A DNA stretch of 64,000 nucleotides from Candidatus Regiella endosymbiont of Tuberolachnus salignus (GCF_964020115.1 NZ_OZ026542.1:3224802-3288801); one strand, 5' to 3'. Shown: positions 41,533-53,160, counted from the first letter of the stretch. Notes: generated from the sequence alone by a model not told the origin. Translations and numbers: made by a program.

Positions 41533-41967
41533 ATGTTGCAAGAAATAACCCAATTTATTAGCCAACATCCCATTCTGAGCATCGCTTGGATAACTTTATT
41601 TATCATTTTTATTGTTAGTATCTTTAAAAGTTTTTTTTCTAACATTAAAGAAATTACTCGAGCGGAAGCAATACATTTAATTAATAAAGAAAATGCAACA
41701 GTGGTTGATATCCGAGCACCTGAAGATTATCGCCGAGGCCACATTCTTGGGGCGATTAATCTTGCCACCAAAGAGATAAAAAATAATAATTTACAGCAAT
41801 TAAAAAAACATAAAATGCGGCCTATTATCGTGGTTTGTGCCACTGGCACAACAGCAATTAGCCTGGCTAAAAATCTCAACAAGGCAGGATTTGAGTCTGT
41901 GTTAGTTTTAAAAGAGGGGATATCAGGTTGGAGTGGAGAAAATTTGCCCCTAGTACGAGGTAAATAA
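41533..41967 (+). CDS. yibN: Membrane-anchored rhodanese-like protein YibN
   Basis: 144 residues. One N-terminal membrane helix (ILSIAWITLFIIFIVSIFKS) then a rhodanese domain: VDIRAPEDYRRGHILGAINL and the active-site Cys in PIIVVCATGTTAISLAK. GGAGGAATTGC precedes the ATG. In E. coli the order is yibN-grxC-secB-gpsA; here grxC is missing. Confidence 0.93.
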   Translation: MLQEITQFISQHPILSIAWITLFIIFIVSIFKSFFSNIKEITRAEAIHLINKENATVVDIRAPEDYRRGHILGAINLATKEIKNNNLQQLKKHKMRPIIVVCATGTTAISLAKNLNKAGFESVLVLKEGISGWSGENLPLVRGK

Positions 41968-41985
41968 AAATTTTACAGGGTTCTA

Positions 41986-42150
41986 TACCCTTCGCCTTTG
42001 AAGTTGCCGCTAGGCGGCCAGGGTGTGAGACCAATGAACGCGTATACCCAATGAATTTCGAGTTACGGCAAGGCGGCAATCAATCGAATCGGTACATGAC
42101 TGAGGATGAGTGATCGCTGCCAACGCCGCCGTAACTTGAAAAGCGAAAGG
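41986..42150. mobile_element. Nested TA-MITE pair in the yibN-secB gap
   Basis: Starts TACCCTTCGCCTTTGAAG, but after about 55 bases a second element of the variant type begins (TACCCAATGAATTTCGAG at about 42044) and runs to CTTGAAAAGCGAAAGGTA. This looks like one copy inserted into another, or a recombinant. It occupies the former grxC position. Confidence 0.65.
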
Positions 42151-42186
42151 TATATCTAATTTTTAAATCTAAGGGTATGCATACCA

Positions 42187-42663
42187 ATGTCAACACAAGA
42201 CAAAACCGATATGATGTTCCAAATCCAACGTATTTACACTCAAGACATTTCTTTCGAAGCGCCTAATGCCGTGGATTTTTTTCAAAAAGACACGCAACCA
42301 GAGATTAAAGTTGACCTAGCAACCGAGTCTAAAAAATTAAAGGGTGAAAAGTTAGCGGATAATTTATTTGAAGTGGTACTCCGCATCGAAGTGAAAGCAA
42401 TCTTTGATGAAAAAACGGCATTTATCTGTGAGGTTAAGCAAGCGGGGATTTTCTCCATTGAAGGTATGGACGATGCTAAATTAGAGCACTGTTTAGGTGC
42501 ATATTGCCCGAATTTACTTTTTCCTTATGCGCGAGAATGTATCTCAAATTTGATTTCCAGAGGCACTTTCCCACCGTTAAATTTAGCGCCCGTTAACTTT
42601 GATGCCCTGTTTATGAATTATTTACAAAAAAAGCAAGATCAAGATATAGCCGAATCAGTTTAA
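42187..42663 (+). CDS. secB: Protein-export chaperone SecB
   Basis: 158 residues. [20 protein letters not shown], the conserved [20 protein letters not shown] and [20 protein letters not shown] are typical. A homotetramer that keeps preproteins unfolded and hands them to SecA. The last five residues (IAESV) and stop derive from an R3 repeat, replacing the variable acidic tail. Confidence 0.96.
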   Translation: MSTQDKTDMMFQIQRIYTQDISFEAPNAVDFFQKDTQPEIKVDLATESKKLKGEKLADNLFEVVLRIEVKAIFDEKTAFICEVKQAGIFSIEGMDDAKLEHCLGAYCPNLLFPYARECISNLISRGTFPPLNLAPVNFDALFMNYLQKKQDQDIAESV

Positions 42664-42750
42664 TGTGATTCAAGGCGGAGGAGCGCAGACAGTACAAATA
42701 GTACGGCAAGCGACGACAACACTTAAATCAAATTAAAATGATTTGGCTAT
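42646..42750. repeat. R3 repeat, long form, at the end of secB
   Basis: ATAGCCGAATCA at 42646 and TGATTTGGCTAT ending at 42750 as inverted ends, with 80 bases between them (AGGCGGAGGAGCGCAGACAG and onward). A longer version of the hairpin seen after recD, suggesting the short ones are internal deletions. Confidence 0.7.
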
Positions 42751-42751
42751 A

Positions 42752-42860
42752 TACCCTTCGTCTTTGAAGTTGCCTTCGGCTGCCAGGGCGACCGACCGAT
42801 GAGCGTAGATAAACTACGTGATTCGGCGAACACCCGCAGCCAACACAAAGGCGAAGGGTA
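42752..42860. mobile_element. TA-MITE copy j (secB-gpsA gap)
   Basis: 109 bp, TACCCTTCGTCTTTGAAG to CACAAAGGCGAAGGGTA, inserted at the TA end of the R3 repeat, with TA on both sides. Another case of one repeat landing in another. Confidence 0.85.
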
Positions 42861-42896
42861 TAGACAGCCAAACATCACACAATATCAGGATACCTG

Positions 42897-43886
42897 ATGA
42901 ACATAACTGATAGTGTTATGACAATCATTGGTGCCGGATCTTACGGTACCGCGCTAGCCATAATGTTAGCGCGTAATAATAAAGTTGTATTATGGGGACG
43001 CGATCCAAAACATATTGCAGCATTGCAAAACACCCGCTGTAATCAGGCTAATTTACCCAATATCGCATTACCCGAAAAATTGCTACTACAAACTGATCTA
43101 GCTCAAGCGCTAGCGGCCAGCCGTAATGTATTGTTGGTAGTGCCGAGTCAAGTTTTTGGCTCTGTATTGCAGAAATTAAAATCCCATTTGCGATCTGACG
43201 CTCGGATTGTGTGGGCGACTAAAGGATTAGAAGCGGAAAAAGGGCGATTATTGCACCAAGTTGCACAAAAAATTGTGGGAAAAACGGTACCTTTAGCTGT
43301 TATTTCCGGCCCTACTTTTGCCAAAGAATTGGCGATAGGACTACCTACGGCGATCATGTTGGCATCTACTGATATCAATTTTCGTCAAGATCTCCAACAA
43401 TTATTTCGTAGTGAAACGCTTCGAGTATACTTAAGTACTGATATTATCGGAGTACAGCTCGCTGGAGCGATGAAAAACGTGATAGCCATTGCGGCAGGTA
43501 TTTCTGATGGTGTTAAGGCGGGGGCTAATGCACGTGCTGCACTGATTAGCGCGGGTCTTAATGAAATGAGTTGCTTAGGTCAGGCTTTGGGCGCTGAAGC
43601 AGCCACATTCATTGGTATCGCAGGGTTAGGTGATTTAGTGCTTACTTGCACTGATGATCAATCCCGTAATCGTAGATTTGGCACCCTGCTGGGTCAGGGG
43701 CTGAATGTACAACAAGCACAGGAAAAAATTGGCCAAGTCGTTGAAGGTTATTACAATACCAAAGAGGTATGGGATTTAGCACAACGTCATAGCGTGAATG
43801 CACCAATTATTGAAAAAATATATCAAATATTATATTGCGATAAAAAGGCAGATACTGCCGCCTCTACTTTTGGAGAACTTTTTTGA
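42897..43886 (+). CDS. gpsA: NAD(P)-dependent glycerol-3-phosphate dehydrogenase
   Basis: 329 residues. Rossmann motif [19 protein letters not shown], catalytic Lys region [17 protein letters not shown], and [20 protein letters not shown]. It makes sn-glycerol-3-phosphate for phospholipids, upstream of pgsA in the pathway. The C-terminus (AASTFGELF) is about ten residues shorter than and different from E. coli, because the gene now runs into the uvrY leader; cysE, its usual downstream neighbour, is gone. Confidence 0.95.
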   Translation: MNITDSVMTIIGAGSYGTALAIMLARNNKVVLWGRDPKHIAALQNTRCNQANLPNIALPEKLLLQTDLAQALAASRNVLLVVPSQVFGSVLQKLKSHLRSDARIVWATKGLEAEKGRLLHQVAQKIVGKTVPLAVISGPTFAKELAIGLPTAIMLASTDINFRQDLQQLFRSETLRVYLSTDIIGVQLAGAMKNVIAIAAGISDGVKAGANARAALISAGLNEMSCLGQALGAEAATFIGIAGLGDLVLTCTDDQSRNRRFGTLLGQGLNVQQAQEKIGQVVEGYYNTKEVWDLAQRHSVNAPIIEKIYQILYCDKKADTAASTFGELF

Positions 43887-44570
43887 TCAATGTTCTGCTT
43901 GTTGATGACCACGAATTAGTACGTACAGGTATACGTCGTATTCTTGAAGATATCAAAGGCATCAAAGTTAAGGGAGAAACTCAATGTGGTGAAGATGCGG
44001 TAAAATGGTGCAGAAATCATCCTGTTGATATCGTTTTAATGGATATGAATATGCCTGGTATCGGTGGATTGGAAGCAACCCGAAAGATTGTGCGCTTTTC
44101 ACCAGACACCAAGGTTATTATGCTAACCATACATACAGAGGATCCCCTGCCAAAAAAAGTGATGCAAGCCGGCGCACACGGCTATCTTAGCAAAGGTGCT
44201 GCTCTGCAAGAGGTGGTCAATGCCATTAGATCTGTCCATGCGGGTCAACGCTATATCGCATCAGATATCGCACAGCAAACGCTATATCGCATCAGATATC
44301 GCACAGCAAATGGCATTAAGCCAATTGCAACCGCAAGCGGAGGCTCCATTTGATTGCCTTTCAGATCGTGAATTACAAATTATGCTCATGATCACAAAAG
44401 GAAAAAAAGTCAATGAGATCGCTGAACAGTTGCACCTTAGCCCAAAAACAGTCAATAGTTATCGTTACCGGATGTTCGACAAACTGAAAATTAACGGCGA
44501 TGTTGAATTAACACACTTGGCTATTCGTCATGGATTTTTTAATAAGGAGAAACTATTAAACAGTGATTGA
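43883..44570 (+). pseudogene. uvrY: Response regulator UvrY (GacA-like), frameshifted
   Basis: Starts at TTG 43883 as in E. coli, with GGAG upstream. Receiver domain intact (LLVDDHELVRTG; phosphoacceptor Asp in IVLMDMNMPG; Lys in YLSKGAA). After QRYIASDIAQQ an exact 31-bp tandem duplication at 44248-44309 shifts the frame: the first frame ends at 44353 and the LuxR-type HTH (LSDRELQIMLMITKGKKVNE) continues in another frame to 44570. Normally UvrY with BarA drives CsrB/CsrC RNAs; this allele would give a receiver without a DNA-binding domain. The stop overlaps uvrC. Confidence 0.93.
44248..44309. repeat. Exact 31-bp tandem duplication in uvrY
   Basis: Two adjacent identical units, 44248-44278 and 44279-44309, beginning ACGCTATATCGCATCAGATA. 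Loss of one unit restores the uvrY frame. Confidence 0.97.
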
Positions 44571-46398
44571 TTGTTTTGATGCGAAAGAGTTTTTAAAAAC
44601 GGTGACCTCGCAATCAGGTGTTTATCGCATGTATGATGCCGAGGGTGCTGTTATTTATGTGGGTAAAGCGAAAAATCTCAAGAAACGTTTAACTCACTAC
44701 TTTGGTATACAAAATAATCTTAAGACAAAAAGTTTGGTTAAAAATATCGTTCAGATTGATGTCACTATCACACATACTGAGACTGAAGCATTATTACTCG
44801 AACATAATTATATTAAACTACATCAACCACGCTATAACGTTCTCTTGCGTGATGATAAATCCTATCCATTTATTTTTCTTAGTGCCGATATTCACCCGCG
44901 TCTAGCGATACACCGTGGTAGCATGCACGAAAAAGGGGAGTATTTCGGGCCATTTCCTGATTCTTATGCTGTGCGAGAAACCTTAGCACTGCTACAAAAA
45001 CTTTTTCCAATACGGCAATGTGAAAATAGCGTTTATCGCAACCGTTCTCGTCCCTGTTTGCAATACCAAATTGGACGTTGTTTAGGCCCCTGTGTAACGG
45101 GTTTAGTTAGCGAAGAAGAATATCAACAGCAGATAAATTATGTCCGCTTATTTTTATCTGGAAAAGATCAGCAAGTTTTAAAAAATTTAATTTCTCGGAT
45201 GGAAAAAGCCAGCCACTTATTGCATTTTGAAGAAGCGGCCAAGCTTCGCGATCAAATTCAAGCCATTCGCAGGGTAACAGAAAAACAATTTGTTTCCGGA
45301 AATGATGAAAATCTTGATGTAATCGGCGTCTCATTTAATACGGGCTTAGCCTGTATCCACGTTTTATTTATCCGCCAGGGTAAAATATTAGGCAGTCGTA
45401 GCTATTTTCCTCACATCCCCAGCGGGACTGAACTAAACGAAATAGTACAGACATTCATCGGTCAATTTTATCTACAAGGTAACCAATCACGCACCTTACC
45501 GGAGGGCGTTTTACTGGATTTTCATTTGGCGGAAAAAGAGTTACTTTCAGCTTCGTTGAGTGAACTTAACGGACGTAAAATTCAAATACAAACCCGTCCT
45601 CGTGGGGCGCGTGCTCGCTATTTAAAATTGGCAGCGACTAATGCTGCTGTAGCACTAAAGACACGTTTATCACAACGTTCAACCATACAACAAAGGATGA
45701 AAGAATTAGCTAAAGTACTAAAGCTTGCATCGATCAATCGGCTAGAGTGTTTTGATGTTAGTCATCTTATGGGCGAACAGACAGTAGCAGCTTGTGTGGT
45801 ATTTGACAGCAATGGCCCACTACGTTCTGAATATAGACGTTACCATATCAATGGTATTAAACCAGGTGATGACTATGCAGCTATATCACAGGTATTAATG
45901 CGACGCTATGACAAGGCCGTTGATGAAAATAATATCCCTGATGTTATTTTCATTGATGGAGGGAAAGGGCAATTAGCTCAAGCCGTAAACGTTTTTTCTT
46001 CATTAAATGTCTCCTGGAATAAACAAAAACCGTTACTGATAAGTATTGCAAAAGGAAGTGATCGTAAGGAAGGATTAGAGACTTTGTTTTTATCTACACG
46101 AGGAAAAGGGGATTCATTGCCGTCAGATTCGCCTGCCTTACATCTCATTCAGCATATCCGTAATGACGCACATAACCATGCGATAACAGGACACAGGAAG
46201 CGCCGATCAACAGTAAAAATGGCCAGTGTGTTAGAAATGATTGAAGGCATCGGTACTAAACGCCGGCAGATGTTATTAAAACACATGGGGGGACTGCAAC
46301 CATTATTGAATGCCAGCATCGAAGAAATTGCAAAAATACCCAGTATCTCGCAAACATTAGCAAAAAGAATTTTCAATACATTGAAACACAGGAGTTAA
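44563..46398 (+). CDS. uvrC: Excinuclease ABC subunit C
   Basis: 611 residues from GTG 44563, overlapping the uvrY stop by eight bases. GIY-YIG nuclease at the N-terminus ([20 protein letters not shown]), UvrB-interacting UVR motif ([14 protein letters not shown]), RNase H-like second nuclease ([26 protein letters not shown]) and C-terminal helix-hairpin-helix pair ([18 protein letters not shown]). Full length, nucleotide excision repair. Confidence 0.97.
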   Translation: MIDCFDAKEFLKTVTSQSGVYRMYDAEGAVIYVGKAKNLKKRLTHYFGIQNNLKTKSLVKNIVQIDVTITHTETEALLLEHNYIKLHQPRYNVLLRDDKSYPFIFLSADIHPRLAIHRGSMHEKGEYFGPFPDSYAVRETLALLQKLFPIRQCENSVYRNRSRPCLQYQIGRCLGPCVTGLVSEEEYQQQINYVRLFLSGKDQQVLKNLISRMEKASHLLHFEEAAKLRDQIQAIRRVTEKQFVSGNDENLDVIGVSFNTGLACIHVLFIRQGKILGSRSYFPHIPSGTELNEIVQTFIGQFYLQGNQSRTLPEGVLLDFHLAEKELLSASLSELNGRKIQIQTRPRGARARYLKLAATNAAVALKTRLSQRSTIQQRMKELAKVLKLASINRLECFDVSHLMGEQTVAACVVFDSNGPLRSEYRRYHINGIKPGDDYAAISQVLMRRYDKAVDENNIPDVIFIDGGKGQLAQAVNVFSSLNVSWNKQKPLLISIAKGSDRKEGLETLFLSTRGKGDSLPSDSPALHLIQHIRNDAHNHAITGHRKRRSTVKMASVLEMIEGIGTKRRQMLLKHMGGLQPLLNASIEEIAKIPSISQTLAKRIFNTLKHRS

Positions 46399-46451
46399 TG
46401 TTGCACCATACTTATCATATTTCACACCAAATTAGGTGATTGGCCTGCATC

Positions 46452-47000
46452 ATGCAATTAAATATACCAACTTGGCTTACTTTACTGCGTATCATACTTA
46501 TCCCGTTTTTCGTTTTAGCATTCTACCTACCTTTAGAATGGGCACCTATGGTGTCAGCTATTATTTTTATCTTTGCTGCAATGACAGACTGGTTTGATGG
46601 TTTTCTGGCAAGGCGGTGGGGACAAACGACACGTTTCGGTGCCTTTCTTGATCCTGTTGCGGATAAAATCATGGTGACCATTGCATTAATACTGGTTACT
46701 GAATACTACCACGTTTGGTGGATCACATTACCGGCAGCGACAATGATTGCACGTGAAATTATCGTATCTTCATTACGTGAATGGATGGCGGAAATTGGAG
46801 AACGTAGTTGTGTCGGTGTTTCCTGGATGGGTAAAATAAAAACGGCGGCACAAATGTTGTCACTCATTGGTTTATTGTGGCGTCCAATACCAATGATTGA
46901 AATGATAAGTATTGTCTTACTTTATATTGCTGTGGTGCTAACTTTCTGGTCGATGTTCCAATATTTAAATATAGTACGGAAAAATTTAGCCGAGCTTTGA
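46452..47000 (+). CDS. pgsA: Phosphatidylglycerophosphate synthase
   Basis: 182 residues from ATG 46452 ([20 protein letters not shown]), the E. coli start. CDP-alcohol phosphotransferase signature [20 protein letters not shown] then DPVADK is complete, with four membrane helices. First step of phosphatidylglycerol synthesis. uvrY-uvrC-pgsA-glyW-cysT-leuZ is the E. coli order. Confidence 0.97.
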   Translation: MQLNIPTWLTLLRIILIPFFVLAFYLPLEWAPMVSAIIFIFAAMTDWFDGFLARRWGQTTRFGAFLDPVADKIMVTIALILVTEYYHVWWITLPAATMIAREIIVSSLREWMAEIGERSCVGVSWMGKIKTAAQMLSLIGLLWRPIPMIEMISIVLLYIAVVLTFWSMFQYLNIVRKNLAEL

Positions 47001-47004
47001 GCTA

Positions 47005-47046
47005 TACCCACAGCCAACAACGCGGCAGCTTCAAGGGAGAAGGGTA
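47005..47046. repeat. TA-MITE copy k, 42-bp deletion derivative
   Basis: TACCCACAGCCAACAACG directly joined to GCAGCTTCAAGGGAGAAGGGTA, TA on both sides. Only the ends remain. Confidence 0.7.
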
Positions 47047-47200
47047 TAAATGTCTTAAAAAGCAGCAAACAAACACTTAAGTTGGATAATTTTATTGACT
47101 AGATGCACCAGGTAAGTAAAATGCACGGCACGATAAAGGGCGAAATAGATTGCTAAAGAACGGCAAAGACTGATGCCTTTAACTTAATCAGCCTAATATT

Positions 47201-47276
<76 letters not shown>

Positions 47277-47321
47277 AATTATTAAAAAATCGTTAACTCT
47301 AATCAAGAGCACGGAATGTCG

Positions 47322-47395
47322 GGCGCGTTAACAGAGCGGTTATGTAGCGGATTGCAAATCCGCCTAGTCCGGTTCGACTCCGGAACGCGCCTCCA
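47322..47395 (+). tRNA. cysT: tRNA-Cys(GCA)
   Basis: 74 nt ending in CCA. Acceptor GGCGCGT/ACGCGCC, anticodon GCA at 47354-47356 in ATTGCAAAT, T-arm GGTTCGACTCC. Confidence 0.98.
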
Positions 47396-47542
47396 ATTTT
47401 TCTCAAGATATTTTTTGTTTCTTAACAACACTAAGACGAGAAAAAACAGGTAAAAAGCGCTGTCTAAATGAGGTAAATAATTCTCCTTACGCCTCTCTTG
47501 TCAACGTATTAGCCTACACAAAAGACTTTGAAAAAATTCTCA

Positions 47543-47629
47543 GCCCGGGTGGTGAAATCGGTAGACACAAGGGATTTAAAATCCCTCGGCCTCAAGGCTG
47601 TGCGGGTTCAAGTCCCGCCCCGGGCACCA
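47543..47629 (+). tRNA. leuZ: tRNA-Leu(UAA)
   Basis: 87 nt with a long variable arm and encoded CCA. Acceptor GCCCGGG/CCCGGGC, anticodon TAA at 47577-47579. The prophage integrase gene ends 105 bases downstream, so its 3' end is the probable attachment site of the prophage that follows. Confidence 0.97.
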
Positions 47630-47733
47630 TCAAATTTTAGCTTTAAAATCAATAAGTTAGATGTAAAATTTTTAGGCATCAAAAGTGAGTTTTTTAGTCA
47701 GCAGCAGGGTTTTCAGAATATCGTTTCAGAATA

Positions 47734-48709
47734 TTATTGACCACCCACCACCGGAACCACATTAATTTTCCTGTCGTAACGCGCTGTTTGTGCCGCGTTT
47801 TTATGACCTGAAATAGTCTGTTTCTCATGCAATGACCCTTCGAGATCGGAAATCCCCTTCGCTTTTAAATCGTGAAAAGTGAAATCAAACGCCAATTCAG
47901 GGTATTTCGTTTTTGCCTCTTGTTTTGCTTTTAGCCACCGGCTGTTAAATCCATCCCTTGTATACCGTGCGCCTGAAACCTGATGAACAACAAAAATGCT
48001 GCTCATTCCCGTGTTCAGTGGCAACTCCTTTGCTTGTTCAATCGCAGCGCTAAGTCGGTCAGTCCAACCTTTTATTTGTGCGACCCCTGTTTTACTTTGT
48101 TGCAGCAATATGCCTTCTTCAAGTAGGTGCTCTTTTCTTAACGCAAGAATGTCTGATTGCCTTGCACAACATAAATAAGCCAACTCCATAGCAATTTGAA
48201 CCACTAAAGGTGAAACCTGATATAATGCTTCATATTCTTTGTGTGTGATGTACCGGGTTCTCGCTATTTCTTTGAACTGTTTGACGCCTTGGCAAGGATT
48301 CATTTTTACTCTGCCTCTTTCATAACCCCAACGGAATACACGGGAGATAAATGCCTTTTCTCGGTTCGCTTGTATCCGACTTTTTACACCTCGGCGATCC
48401 ATGTATTTTCTAATATGCTCGGGTTTTATTTTATCAGCGGGCATCTTACCGAAAACAGCAAGCGCGTTTTGGGCATATTTTCGGTAATCTTTCTGTGTTT
48501 CCCCCGCCAATTCAGCAAAATCACCTGAGTTAAAAAATTGTTCAACCAAACCAGAGAAAATATTTTCGTCTTGCTTATGATTTAATAACACTTCATAAGC
48601 TGTCCATACTTGTGAAGGTGTTGCTGTCAAATCACACAGTCTCAGGGTGCCGCCTAACTTGGGCTTAAACTCATAGGCTGAACGCCCCCTGTAAGTCCGA
48701 GGAGGCATC
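47734..48709 (-). pseudogene. Prophage tyrosine integrase, main part (interrupted by IS copy 3)
   Basis: Tyrosine recombinase, P22/lambdoid type: MPPRTYRGRSAYEFKPKLGG at the N-terminal side, catalytic Arg in YLCCARQSDIL, His-x-x-Lys-like HDLKAKGISDLEG, and GHKNAAQTARYDR with the Tyr nucleophile. It is split by IS copy 3: the first 13 codons (MGRKRSKPADNWM) lie at 50842-50881. Without the IS and one GCATC copy the frame is continuous. The downstream Met 48708 could still start translation, but only without the native ribosome site. Confidence 0.88.
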
Positions 48710-48765
48710 TGTCAACGCTACTTTAGATTGACCACTTTTTGCTACTTTAAAATGTCCAGTTTTTG

Positions 48766-50753
<1,988 letters not shown>

Positions 50754-50841
50754 GGCTTTGTCACCACAAAGGAAACTGCATTCTGGCTTGAGTGGACAAA
50801 TTAAATTAGCAATTTACGGTCTTTTATCATTAGCGCTGACA

Positions 50842-50881
50842 GCATCCAGTTATCTGCTGGTTTGCTCCGTTTTCTCCCCAT
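50842..50881 (-). pseudogene. Integrase 5' fragment
   Basis: ATG at 50881 begins MGRKRSKPADNW, the usual start of P22-type integrases, then the IS interrupts within codon 13-14. The ATG overlaps the stop of the preceding gene as TGATG. Confidence 0.85.
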
Positions 50882-51120
50882 CAGTTTAGCGCTCCAAAAT
50901 TAGGTTCAATTGTTTCTTTGATTGGGTTTCGAGGCCGTAAACTGAGTGGATTTTGGAAGTGTCCCCATGTAGTCTGTGGACGTCCATCACGGCGAGTAAT
51001 AAAAAATATTCCTGCTAAACGTAATGATTCACATTGTTTTGAGGGTATTTTATAGCCCGTCAGCTTTATTAAATCTTCAGTACTAATTATCTCATTGGCA
51101 TCATGTTGAAACATGGTCAT
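50881..51120 (-). CDS. DUF4224 protein, probable excisionase-like partner of the integrase
   Basis: 79 residues: STEDLIKLTGYKIPSKQCES, then LRLAGIFFITRRDGRPQTTW and an end EPNFGALN. This is the DUF4224 family, small proteins translationally coupled to the downstream integrase in many enterobacterial prophages. The stop overlaps the integrase start. A role in integration/excision is inferred from this constant pairing. Confidence 0.85.
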   Translation of the reverse strand: MTMFQHDANEIISTEDLIKLTGYKIPSKQCESLRLAGIFFITRRDGRPQTTWGHFQNPLSLRPRNPIKETIEPNFGALN

Positions 51121-51567
51121 TTCCTTATCCTTGTTATGAGATAGATAATTAAGTGAGAGTGGAATTTCGGTTAACGTGAGGTAAATTGGCCAATTTTATT
51201 ATTTCATTACATCTTCCTGTGAAAATTAGTATCAATTCTTTATTATTTGAGCATTGATAATCTTTCTTAGGTCTGCCATCGTTCCTCTCGGTAGGCAATG
51301 CTATTAGCCAGTGGGAATGAGTCAGATTCAATAAACCTCACTTTTATTTAAAAAATAAAAAATCTTGGCAAATTATCTCTGCCAAGATAGGGGTATTGCC
51401 TGATAAAAATGTTATCTGGATAAAGTGACTGGAGATATCGTGATCAAAATTGGTTAATTGATATAATTAATTAAACCTATTCAATGAATGAATTGAAATG
51501 CATTCGATTTGTTCTATCGATTTGTTCTATTTTATATTAAAAATAGTCATGAAATAGGGATCTGTTT
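51121..51567. other. Gene-poor gap with a terminator
   Basis: AT-rich. A 60-codon minus-strand frame at 51149-51331 has no ribosome site or recognisable content. The only clear signal is the terminator at 51349-51390. Confidence 0.5.
51349..51390 (-). terminator. Rho-independent terminator of the prophage leftward small genes
   Basis: On the minus strand CTATCTTGGCA, a nine-base loop, TGCCAAGAT, then TTTTTTATTTTTT. Strong stem and long T-tract, downstream of the genes at 51568-52663. Confidence 0.8.
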
Positions 51568-51756
51568 TTAATTTCCCAGCTTGGCAATAATATTATCGCA
51601 AGCGCTTTCAGCATAATGCTCGATCAGGTAATGAATGAAATTATCTGGCGTGACCGTGCAATCACAATGAACGCTCACCGAAGCGGCGGATTTTTCCAGT
51701 GTTTGGTAGAGTGGGGTGGAAATAGTTATTTTCTTTTCCGTCTCAGAAGATAACAT
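51568..51756 (-). CDS. Small prophage protein, unrecognised
   Basis: 62 residues (MLSSETEKKITISTPLYQTL, ending SACDNIIAKLGN). GGAG lies upstream of the ATG. The EKKITISTPLYQTLEKSA segment looks like a ribbon-helix-helix style N-terminus, but that is weak. It overlaps the upstream small gene by 14 bases and lies just before the terminator. Confidence 0.5.
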   Translation of the reverse strand: MLSSETEKKITISTPLYQTLEKSAASVSVHCDCTVTPDNFIHYLIEHYAESACDNIIAKLGN

Positions 51757-51883
51757 GCGTTTTCTCCTGCTTAAATAAACACATTAATCGAGTAAACCAG
51801 GTTTTATTTTTTTCTCTCCGTTTGGCAGCTAATAGCTTATTCCTTAATGCGCGTTTTCTGATTCTGCCTTGTCTGTTACTCAT
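51743..51883 (-). CDS. Small basic prophage protein
   Basis: 46 residues, MSNRQGRIRKRALRNKLLAA and onward, very basic, with AGGAGAG upstream of ATG 51883. It is in the same frame as the tail of the frameshifted PAS regulator, so it may be either an independent gene or just its end. Confidence 0.4.
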   Translation of the reverse strand: MSNRQGRIRKRALRNKLLAAKRREKNKTWFTRLMCLFKQEKTHVIF

Positions 51884-52514
51884 TACAATCTCTCCTCTCT
51901 TCAATACACCGTATTTCACGTGAGATAACGTCTTGGAAAAATAACGATTAAAATTAGTTTGATGACAAAAGGTTTTAAATTCCCGCAATGAATTTACTTT
52001 TGCCTTTGGGTCGATAATACCTATTCTATTTTTTATTATCGTGATTTCCCTGGTGTTAAAAGTGCGTAATAAATAAAAGATAATCTGCCCTTCAGATAGC
52101 GTAAAAATATCTGATGGGAGGTAATGAAAAAGTATCGGGCTTTTTGCCATAAAAAACCGTGCCCACACAGCGGCCTTCTTGATTATACAGTGGGAAGATT
52201 TCGTATAAATAAGGGTGGCGTTTTTGCTTATGCCTCAATAAATGCACTTTTATCAGCGTCGTTCTTTGTCCGCTTTTAATGACGTTTTTTTCTTCCTGGC
52301 GTAGATTAGCCAAAAATTCTGCCACGCAGGACGGCAGTTCATCATGCCGTTTGCCGATAATATCGACTCCCGGCGGTAAATTAAAACAATCCAGAAAAGC
52401 GCGGTTGGTATAAATAAAACGCGAGTGCCTGTCTTTGATTCCCCAGCTATCTTGACTATTGTCCATCAGCGCGGTTAAGGGGAATGAAGATAATTTGTGG
52501 GTCATCGTATTCAT
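51884..52514 (-). pseudogene. PAS-LuxR type regulator, frameshifted
   Basis: First frame from ATG 52514: PAS domain (MDNSQDSWGIKDRHSRFIYT; IFPLYNQEGRCVGTVFYGKK) that ends early at 52092. The -1 frame resumes as HYLPSDIFTLSEGQIIFYLL and TREITIIKNRIG, which corresponds to the TLSE...LLL...REIA HTH region of PAS-plus-LuxR regulators in Enterobacterales. The switch point is a run of five T at 52127-52131; removing one T joins the frames. The HTH part is itself diverged. Confidence 0.65.
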
Positions 52515-52663
52515 CCCTTATTCCACCCATTGTGTTGAGTTTTTTTCCGGGTGCGGACATCGCGAATAAAAGTAAAAATAAACATAACAATAATCGGAAA
52601 AAATACGGTTAAAAAAGGCAATGTTATCCAAAATAGCAGGTTCTCCATCATCGAGGGATTCAT
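52511..52663 (-). CDS. Small membrane protein paired with the PAS regulator
   Basis: 50 residues from ATG 52663: one strong membrane helix (LLFWITLPFLTVFFPIIVMF) and a basic tail (RDVRTRKKTQHNGWNKG). Its stop overlaps the PAS gene start, so the two are co-translated. An alternative upstream start at 52711 has a weaker ribosome site. Function unknown. Confidence 0.5.
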   Translation of the reverse strand: MNPSMMENLLFWITLPFLTVFFPIIVMFIFTFIRDVRTRKKTQHNGWNKG

Positions 52664-52819
52664 ACGTGTTTCTCTCTTGAGGTAAAGGTTAAACATGATG
52701 TCTTTTTGCACAAAATACCTGGGTGTGCTGATGCTACCTGAAAAAAAAACCGTGCGTTACCCTGAAAAATAGAGGGTAGTTTATTTTTTATTTTTATGGT
52801 AAGAGGCTGGAAAACACAT

Positions 52820-52856
52820 AAAAAATCCAAACATCATCCCTCCGCTTGGATTTTTT
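52820..52856 (-). terminator. Bidirectional terminator
   Basis: AAAAATCCAA and TTGGATTTTTT pair around a 15-base loop, giving T-tracts on both strands, directly past the stop of the HTH gene at 52867. Confidence 0.65.
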
Positions 52857-52866
52857 CAGCTTGGTT

Positions 52867-53160
52867 TTATGTTGTTTGTCGTGTCTCAGTACGTTTTTTT
52901 AGCACGCCTCCCCGCAGCGCAAAAAAGACGAGGCGTATCTGAAAAACAGAGAGCAAATTACTGAGTGAACAAAAGTGCATCTTCACTTTTATCTCTTCCA
53001 ATGTTTCGTTGACCACTGGATAGGATACCGCGCGCAGTGTGGCAATTTCTTTTTGGGATATTCCCAAGGAAAACAGCATCGCTGTTTCAAATTGCACCGC
53101 TGTTAACTCAGGAAACACTTTTCGAAACTCGGAAAATTGGGTAATATCGATGTTAGCCAT
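52867..53160 (-). CDS. LuxR-type helix-turn-helix protein
   Basis: 97 residues. FPELTAVQFETAMLFSLGIS then QKEIATLRAVSYPVVNETLE resembles a short LuxR-type HTH family in enterobacterial genomes and prophages, in which SLSSL...F..RL follows. No receiver or ligand domain. Start ATG 53160 with GAGGTC upstream. Likely a small DNA-binding regulator. Confidence 0.6.
   Translation of the reverse strand: MANIDITQFSEFRKVFPELTAVQFETAMLFSLGISQKEIATLRAVSYPVVNETLEEIKVKMHFCSLSNLLSVFQIRLVFFALRGGVLKKRTETRQTT

Noticed and set aside
51149..51331. 60-codon minus-strand frame
   Set aside because: No ribosome site, recognisable content or conservation signal, and it lies past a terminator.
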